From Platanthera guangdongensis (Eukaryota > Streptophyta > Magnoliopsida > Asparagales > Orchidaceae): 64,000 nt of DNA. Every line of letters starts with the position of its first letter. Position 1 is the first letter of the stretch. Below the pieces are notes generated by a model, which searched no databases, had not been told where the DNA came from, and saw only the letters and a program-made list of their open reading frames with translations. The translations under genes were made by a program, and so were the position numbers. The stretch covers positions 116,826,609-116,890,608 of the forward strand of contig CM077151.1 in assembly GCA_039583875.1 (NCBI GenBank), written 5' to 3'. Of this stretch, positions 57,911 to 64,000 are shown one piece after another.

Positions 57911-58598
57911 AGAGCATTTAGTAGCTTTATCAAACCGTTAGCGGATAGGAGTTTTTATATAAATTAGAGTATAAAAGGCGAGTATAAGCAAGAAGTATAA
58001 CGCCAAAAATCCTTCGGAGAGGTTGATTTAACCTGTTAACCTAAAGGACAGAAGTTTTACAAAAAAGTGGACTAACCGGCTCCCTTGGAAGGGCACAAAA
58101 AAAAATAAAAACAAAAATCCTAAGAAGGAACGATAGATGCACTTACTCTCATGCTTGGGCTACAAGCTATAGTGATTAGTTAGGCCAGGTGCTCCAAGTG
58201 GTCTACATAATTCTCTGCTAAAGGATCAGCGATGTTGTGAGTCCCTGAAGGAAATGGCTGAGAGTACCTTGGAGTGTTCGATTATCATATCGTGAGATGA
58301 TCACAGAGAAAAGCTACAATCGGGTGCCATTGTTAGCCATGAAACAATCATTTAGCTATAATGTATCCCTAGAGGAGCACAGTACAACTTACACACTGGG
58401 AGTCCTTGATTCACGTTGTGTGTTAGATACCGACTAGGGATATGAAGCCCTAATGGCCACCTGCACAGATTGGATGGCTCCCAACTATATATATGCGAAC
58501 TCTCCCTGCTATATGTGGTAATCATGGTGTTACGCCAGAAACCAACCTATGGGGGTAAGCAAGACTTTGCGATATCTCATTAGTTCAGCGATCTCTTT
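57911..58598. repeat. non-coding block R, copy 2
   Basis: Diverged counterpart of about 2440-3144 in the same orientation. Shared words include CTCTCATGC, CCAGGTGC-CCAAGTGGTCTA, GTAATGTATCC-like, TGTTAGATACCGACTAGG and GCGATATCTC. Similarity ends at GATCTCTTT, where the G3 LTR begins, so G3 inserted into this copy. No coding potential is seen. Confidence 0.7.
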
Positions 58599-58609
58599 TG
58601 TTAACCCTC

Positions 58610-58880
58610 AGTCCGCAACATACTCAAGTTCCCAAAAGACCCATTCAGCAGGCGCGGACAGTATTTGGCCGTCCGCCCAGTCCGGCACTGTCGCCAGTCG
58701 CGCCAAGGGTGATACTCCAGCAGCGGACGCAAAGCCCAGTCCGCGCAGTCCGCCGGCGCGTTGGGCAAGTCTCCAGCGGCGGACGCAGTATCCCGTCCGC
58801 CCAGGCCGCCAGACTCCGGTGGCCGCCGCCAGCACAACAGTGAAGCTCCAGTTCGCGAGCCCAGTCCGCCCTTCTGTGCG
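58610..58880. repeat. G3 LTR array of GTCCGC/GCGGAC words
   Basis: CAGTCCGCC, CCGTCCGCC, GGCGCGGAC and GCGGCGGACG occur about a dozen times in 270 bp upstream of the TATA box. More copies continue in the gag region (for example 59376, 59566, 59590, 59655 and 59763). Confidence 0.85.
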
Positions 58881-58985
58881 GACTGGCGTGTTTCTTTTTT
58901 TTGCTTCCCGTCACCGCTGCCCGGTTCTCCTGTACCCGGGCAGCCGGTTATTTTAGCCCTGCCCGCTTGGGCAGGCCCCCTATCC

Positions 58986-58993
58986 TATAAATA
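58986..58993 (+). promoter_or_regulatory. TATA box of G3 LTR
   Basis: TATAAATA in CCTATAAATAGGGGGG, about 350 bp before the LTR end. Confidence 0.75.
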
Positions 58994-59383
58994 GGGGGGA
59001 GGTGGTGCACTCAAGGCACGCTGACTCGGACCCAGGAGCCTACTTGTTACAGGTGCGGACTCGATTCTTGTGCCTTGCGGACTCCCCTTGCTCTGCTTCC
59101 CTTAGTCCTTCCTTTCACTTGTAACCCACTTCTTCTTCAATCAAGAGAAAGCCCGTCGCAAGAGAGGCATTCAGGCCGCGACGGGCGAAGTCGTTGTTGC
59201 CGTGGTTCACGGCCCTGCTCTTCTCCCAGTCCTCATCCGCTTAGTAGATCGCTACTCGCAGTCTCTCTTTCCCCGTGTTCGAACAGTTAGCTGGTTGTGC
59301 TCGACCTCCCTTGTGTTTCGTGCATCAACAGTTAACACGCGCCTTCAGATCAGGAGTAGTGTTTTGAAATCAGCGGACGAAAG

Positions 59384-60910
59384 ATGTCAGGATCGCAGAG
59401 CCCGCTCTTAAGACCGTCCAGCTCTTCAGAAGATTCCCTTTGGGACGCAATAGAACAAGCTCGCATATGAGGCCGAGCAGTCTCGCGGCGAAGACCGACC
59501 AGCGTCTTGACACAATCAGCCAAGCTCTGCTTGCTTTGGCCTCAGCGGCTTGCTCCTCAGGCCGCGGCGGACCCAGCGGACTCGCCTGTCCGCCAGACCC
59601 CAGCTCGCCGAACCCCGCTTCGGCAGTCGTCAGCAACTCCCCGGAACGCTGCTCAGTCCGCTGCTCCTCTGCGCCCTCAAGAGGAAGAGTTTGCTTTCAG
59701 AGAGTTCTTCAGAGAAGCTGCTAGGGGCACTCCTGCCCGCCAACTCCACTTTGCTGATCGCCAGTCCGCCGAGCCGCGGACTCCTCGGCTCCAGTCCGCC
59801 CTTCCTACCCTGCAGAATTGACACCCCGTCTCCCTTTGTCGACCGAATTCGATGGGAATCAGCTCCAAGCAACTTCAGGGAGCTCGCATCCCATTCTATT
59901 CAGGATCGACAGATCATTGCCCATCTCAGGCATTTGAGGGTGCAGTTGCGCTGAGATGCCTCTCAGATGCAAGTTAAGTGTAAATTGTTGGTTACCACTC
60001 TCGAGGGGCAAGCGAGAGAGTGGTTCTACGAGCTGCCTTCGGGCACTATTCATTCTTTTGCAGAGCTCCTAGCCAGTTACTGCTGAGGTTTGCTACCTCG
60101 AAGAAGAGAAGGATGGCCAGCTGCCTGTTCGAGATCAAGCAGAGGGTAACGAATCAGTAGCAAGATTCGTTGATCGCTTTCAGAGGGAGATCCAGGGGGT
60201 GAGAAATGTGACCCGACTACTACAAAGTTGCGTTGCCTTGATCCATGGCCTCGGGAGGGCCCTCTGAAGTTCAAAGCCAAAACCAAGGATACAGGAGACC
60301 TATCAGGAGTTGATCGCCATGGTCAACCGTTTCATAGAAGGGGAGAATGCCAATACGACTTACGTCTCATCCCTGACAGCCAAGGCTGAAGGAAGGGATG
60401 CCTCCGCTTCTTCTTCCCATGGCAAGCCCCTCGCCAGATTCCAGCCTCCGTCCCAAAGAGGCAGGAACTTCCGCAACAAAAAACCTTTCCAAGGCCATCA
60501 ACAGTTTCACGAGCAGAGACTGCCGTTGGCCGCCACTCCCGCCGTGCCTTTGCAGGCTCTTCCCATCCTCCAGCAGGCAGCCTTGCCTGCCCGTGCCAAT
60601 ATGAAGAAAGTCCCATGGGGGACCCTGCCAGATCTGGATCTTGACGAAGTCATCCAGATCCTGCAAAGGAGATCAGAAGAGAAGAGGCAAGAGCCTCAGA
60701 AGCTGTGGAAGCCGAGGAAACAATTCGCAATTACTGCCAATTCCACAAGGAAAGGGGCCATTGACTGAGGAATTGCAAGGCCCCGTGCCGCTGATTGATA
60801 AGTTGCTTGCCGAGGGCAAGATTGACCTGACCAAGAAGGATTCTCCTTCCTCGTCGAAGCCATCCACCTCGAAGGGCAAAGAGGTAGCTGAGGCCTACCA
60901 GGAGGTGTAG
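59384..60910 (+). pseudogene. gag: G3 gag (fragmented)
   Basis: ATG 59384 opens a Ser-rich start (MSGSQSPLLRPSSSSEDS), stopped after 29 codons. Further pieces in shifting frames include the gag core (LEGQAREWFYELPSGTIHSF, about 60005-60060) and FIEGENANTTYVSSLTAKAEG (about 60325). A CX2HX4HX4C-type knuckle (CQFHKERGH then LRNC, about 60733-60774) is split by a TGA. The region between has DLDEVIQIL and basic QG/RG-rich stretches. Codons are GC-rich compared with the copia elements. Confidence 0.75.
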
Positions 60911-61079
60911 ATGTGGGAGGACGAAGGCCGTTTGGGGCCATCACGTTCCAGTGGAATGCTTTGATGCGGATGATGAGGAGTTCTGGGACGCTCTTCTTCA
61001 TCCATGGTGGAGCTGGGACCGAGTCCACTCGGAAATCTTCAATTCAAGGGTCACCCAGGCGGAGGTGGCCTCTTCTTCC

Positions 61080-61300
61080 GTTGCTCCTCCAAGGGAGGTC
61101 GTCACCTTTGGTCCAGAAGATCTGCCTCAAACAGCCAATCCATTCGACGATGCTGTTGTTATCCAGGCTGTGCTGGAGACTTCACAGTGGACAGGATTTC
61201 TTGTTGACACGGGCAGTTCAGTCAACCTCCTCTCAAGTCACCTTCGAGGCCCTGAGGACTGGAAGCCTCTGCTTTCCACTGAGGGCCGCTCTATGGATTC
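61080..61300 (+). pseudogene. G3 aspartic protease
   Basis: FGPEDLPQTANPFDDAVVIQ followed by FLVDTGSSVNLL matches retroviral-type proteases of Tat elements; the DTG is near 61204-61212. The downstream part changes frame repeatedly and 61300-61820 shows only fragments. Confidence 0.8.
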
Positions 61301-61829
61301 TCGGAGAAAGGAAAGAGGTGGGAGGGCAGCGTCACCTTGCCAGTAAAGCTTGGAGGGGCAACAAAGCAGATACAGTTCATAGTGGCGACGCCCCAGCAGC
61401 TATCATGCCATCTTCGGCAGGGCCCTGCTGAACAAGTACCAAGCAGTAATTTCCACTTACCACCTCGCCATCAAGTTCTTTGCCGATGGGAGGATGTGCC
61501 GGGTCAGGAGCGACCCAAGGAGAGCAAGGGAGTGCTACGTTCGCACTGTCAACATGGTTGAAGCTTCCCTTGCTCCAGCAGAAGCCGCCGAAGCCTCTTC
61601 CAGCTCGAAAGCTGCTGCTGATGAAGGTGCTCATCTGGAACCTGCCCAGGTGACGCAAGGAGTCCCCATTGCGAAGGGGAGGAGAGGAAACTCTCCATCA
61701 ACTCGGAGCTTCTGAAGATCGAAAGGCCGAGTTGATTTCCTGCCTGCTGAAGAACCTGGATGTCTTTGCCTGGTCAGCAGAAGACATGCCGGGGGTGGAT
61801 CCTGAAAGCTTGCCACCACCTGAATGTTG

Positions 61830-63000
61830 ATACAAGCTGCAAGCCATCCAACAGAAGAAGAGGGACGTGGCAACAAAGCTTGCAGAGCCAATAAGGGAGG
61901 AGGTTGCAAAACTCCTCAAGGCGAATTTATTAAAGAAGTGCAATACCCCACCTGGATTTCAAATGTTGTAATGGTTAAAAAACCAGGGGGAAAGTGGCGA
62001 ATGTGTGTAGACTTTACAAAACTTAATAAAGCATGTCCTAAAGATTGCTACCCCCTGCCTCGGATAGATTCTTTAGTTGATTCCGCGGTAGGGTACTCTT
62101 ACATGAGTTTTTTAGATGCGTTTCTGGTTATCACCAGATAAGAATGCATAAGCCGACGTTCCTCACACGTCGTTCATTACAAACGATGGATGTTTTGCTA
62201 TCTTGTCATGCCCCTTTGGGCTTAAGAATGCTGGCGCAACTTACAACGGATGATGGACCGGTGTTTAACCATCAAAAAGGAAGAAACCTAGAAGTGTATG
62301 TAGACGATCTTTTGATTAAAAGTAAATCGTTTGCGCTGCACTTGCTAGATCTAGCAGAGACGTCGCTACTCTGCGTAGATACAAGATGAAACTCAACCCC
62401 TTGAAGTGTACCTTTGGAGCAAGTAAGGGGAAGTTCCTCGGTCATCTCCTAACTCCGGAGGGACTTGCCCCCAATCCTGACAAGGTAAAAGCTATTCTTG
62501 AAATGCCTACCCTCGTTCACCGAAGGAAGTTCAGCAGTTAGGGGAAGGCTGGCAGGTCTTGCAGAGTCTTTCTCTCTCGGGTTGGAGATAGGAGTGCCCC
62601 CTTTTCAAAAAACTCTCCGCGGTGCATCCAAGTTTGAGTGGACAGAAGAGTGCTCTCATGCTTTTGAGCAGTTAAAGATGCAGCTTACCTCGTCCCTCTG
62701 CTTCAGAGCCGGCCAGGGGAGATCCTTTTCTTGTATCTAGGAGTGGCCCTGAGGCCGTCAGCTCCGTCTCCTTCGGGAGAAGGCGGGAAAAACAGTTTCC
62801 AATCTATTATGTCAGCCATATTTTGAAGAGCGCTGAGACGCGGTATCCGATCTTAGAGAAGTTAGCCTTGGCACTGGTCATGTCAGTCGTAGGCTCCGTC
62901 CATACTTCCAAGCACATTCAATCCAAGTCATCCACCGATCAACCTTTGAAGGGTGTGTTGGAGAAGCCGAGCATTCCGGCAGACTAGCACAAGTGGGCAA
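61830..63000 (+). pseudogene. G3 reverse transcriptase and first RNase H (fragmented)
   Basis: Segments in order: EFIKEVQYPTWISNVVMVKK, GKWRMCVDFTKLNKACPKD, YPLPRIDSLVDSAVG, SFLDAF (to about 62130), and YVDD (about 62298-62309, with LLIKSK after). Connection-like pieces and RNase H remnants run to 63000. Stops and indels separate them. The motif set is that of Tat-lineage RTs. Confidence 0.8.
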
Positions 63001-63059
63001 TAGAGCTAAGTGAATTTGAAATTTCTTATGTGCCCAAGACAGCCATCAAGGCTCAAGTC

Positions 63060-63520
63060 CTAGCAGATTTTCTGATTGACATGCCAGAATCCAGTTCTGA
63101 CCAGGCAGAAAGGTCACCTTTGGCTTGGACCATCTATGTTGATGGTGCCTCAGGCAGAAGTTCTTCCGGAGCAGGAGTGGTTCTCATCAATCCAAATGGA
63201 ATCAAGCTGGAAGCAGGCCATCAAGTTCTACTTTCCAGTAACCAACAAACCAGGCTGAATATGAATCACTGCTAGCAGGCTTGAGGCTCGCAGGGAATTA
63301 GGAATCGATCATGCTCACATCAGAACTGATTCTCTTGTAATGGCGTCGCAAGTCCTGGTAAACTTCGAAGCAAGGGAACCAGTCTTGAAAAAGTATTTGG
63401 CTCTTGTGAAGAGAAATCGGCAGTTTAAAAGCTTCACTATCGAACATATTCCGAGAACAGAGAATGAGGAGGCCGATTTTCTCTCTAAGCATGGGATACC
63501 ATCAGGAGGCACAACTTCGA
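63060..63520 (+). pseudogene. G3 second (archaeal-type) RNase H
   Basis: TIYVDGASGRSSSGAGVVLI (about 63130-63190), a NNQ/AEYE-like segment in another frame near 63240-63265, IRTDSLVMASQVLVNFEARE (about 63320-63380) and ENEEADFLSKHG (about 63460-63490) follow the order of the additional RNase H of Tat elements. Acidic residues at the expected D, E, D and D positions are visible across frames. Confidence 0.8.
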
Positions 63521-63639
63521 ACTCTTCCGTCGGCAGTAGAGGAAGGAGATTTAATGCAAGTTGACCAGCGAGCCTCTTGGATGGACCATTTATCCTTACC
63601 ATCAACAGGAAATTACATCATACAGTCAAGGACAAGAGA

Positions 63640-64000
63640 AATTTCAGAATAAAAGCAGCTCACTACTTCCTAGTGGCGGGAGTCCTTTACAGAAAGACTT
63701 TCCTCTCAACAATGGCCCGATGTGTTTCAGAGAAGAAGCTCTTACCGTTCTGCAAGAGGTTCATTCAGGAGAGTGTGGAAGCCATTCTGGAGCAAGAACT
63801 CTTGAAAGGCGAGTCCTGCGGCAAGGGTATTTCTGGCCCACGATGAAGAAAGACTCAGAGATCTGTGTCAGAAGGTGTGTCCAGTGCCAGAAGTTTGCTC
63901 CACTCAGCACCAAGCAGCTCAGTCCCTCAGGTCGATTGCAACTCCTTGGCCCTTTGCGGTTTGGGGAATGGATCTCATTGGTCCTTTTCCCTTGGCAAGC
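63640..64000 (+). pseudogene. G3 integrase N-terminus (cut by window end)
   Basis: Across frames I see EVHSGECGSHSG, GYFWPTMKKD and CVRRCVQCQKFAP, the HHCC zinc-binding start of a gypsy integrase. FGEWISL follows close to the end. The catalytic core lies outside the window. Confidence 0.75.

Larger units (their letters stand above)
58599..59337 (+). repeat. G3 5' LTR
   Basis: Starts TGTTAACCCTC and ends GTTAACA, giving perfect 7-bp inverted termini (739 bp). An alternative end is CATCAACA at 59330. A TATA box lies at 58986-58993. The upstream part (58610-58880) is dense in AGTCCGCC and GCGGACG. Open frames on both strands here have no domain. Confidence 0.7.
58599..64000 (+). mobile_element. 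G3: Tat-lineage Ty3/gypsy element, truncated by window end
   Basis: Begins with an LTR and contains decayed gag, protease, RT and RNase H, a second (archaeal-type) RNase H and the start of integrase. This second RNase H before integrase is a hallmark of the Tat lineage. Many frameshifts and stops show an old, inactive copy. The 3' end is outside the window. Confidence 0.85.

Noticed and set aside
57319..57967. Long open frames across 57319-57967
   Set aside because: They consist of undetermined bases in the N gap.
58549..59000. Several overlapping frames of 75-135 codons on both strands
   Set aside because: They fall in the G3 LTR motif array upstream of its TATA box; GC-rich repeats lack stops by composition.

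Overview
This window is intergenic heterochromatin of a flowering-plant genome. It is built almost entirely of LTR retrotransposons nested inside one another, and I see no intact host gene. The evidence for a plant is: Sirevirus-type Ty1/copia elements with tRNA-Met primer sites, a Tekay-like Ty3/gypsy chromovirus, Tat-lineage Ty3/gypsy elements carrying a second RNase H, and 5-bp target-site duplications (TSDs). The species cannot be named from the sequence. Families were assigned by reading motifs, not by a database search.

Layout. 1-1060 is a GC-rich, LTR-like stretch with many GTCCGC/GCGGAC words. 1280-2210 is an array of 11 copies of an 85-bp repeat. 2211-3150 is a non-coding block (R) that recurs, diverged, at 57911-58598. 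3337-4349 is a decayed Tat-type gag on the minus strand. 4350-5547 is AT-rich and featureless. 5548-8682 is a possible Tekay-like LTR. 8707 to about 10085, continued at 24692-24880, is an LTR/leader and a three-exon-like open frame (T1). Into T1 a solo LTR (S1, minus strand, 10086-24686, TSD CCCCG) has inserted, and into S1 the very young copia element A (10304-22314, TSD CGGCG, LTRs about 99.5% identical). T1 is also cut at 24881 by a Tekay-like gypsy element, G2. G2 carries two copia insertions: element B in its gag (27604-40611, minus strand, TSD GAACC) and element C in its pol (43694-56637, plus strand, TSD GACGG). A 500-base N gap (57411-57910) cuts G2 before its 3' LTR. A second Tat-type element, G3, starts at 58599 and runs off the right end.

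Elements A, B and C share one plan: LTR - tRNA-Met PBS - gag (UBN2-like domain, zinc knuckles) - pol (protease, DD35E integrase, RT with YVDD, RNase H) - spacer - a large third ORF of about 940-1000 codons - polypurine tract - LTR. A has intact pol and ORF3 but two premature stops late in gag. C has an open pol but broken gag and ORF3. B is broken in all three.

The most unusual feature is a recurrent design. The upstream (U3) part of nearly every LTR family here holds a dense array of a short inverted-repeat motif characteristic of that family: GTGTCGACAC in B and C; GATCGTCGA-N7-TCGACGATC in A; GACACGGGCGTGTC in G2; TGTCACGCCCGTGACA in S1; GTCCGC/GCGGAC in G3; CTCGC/GCGAG in T1; GTTGACC/GTCAAC in the 5548 LTR. 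A, B and C repeat their motif in the spacer between pol and ORF3. In A the array also lies inside gag, where it is read in frame as an Ser-Ser-Asn/Arg-Arg-Ser peptide repeat. S1 and G2 (gypsy) also contain motifs of A and of B/C (copia), so the motifs cross superfamily boundaries.
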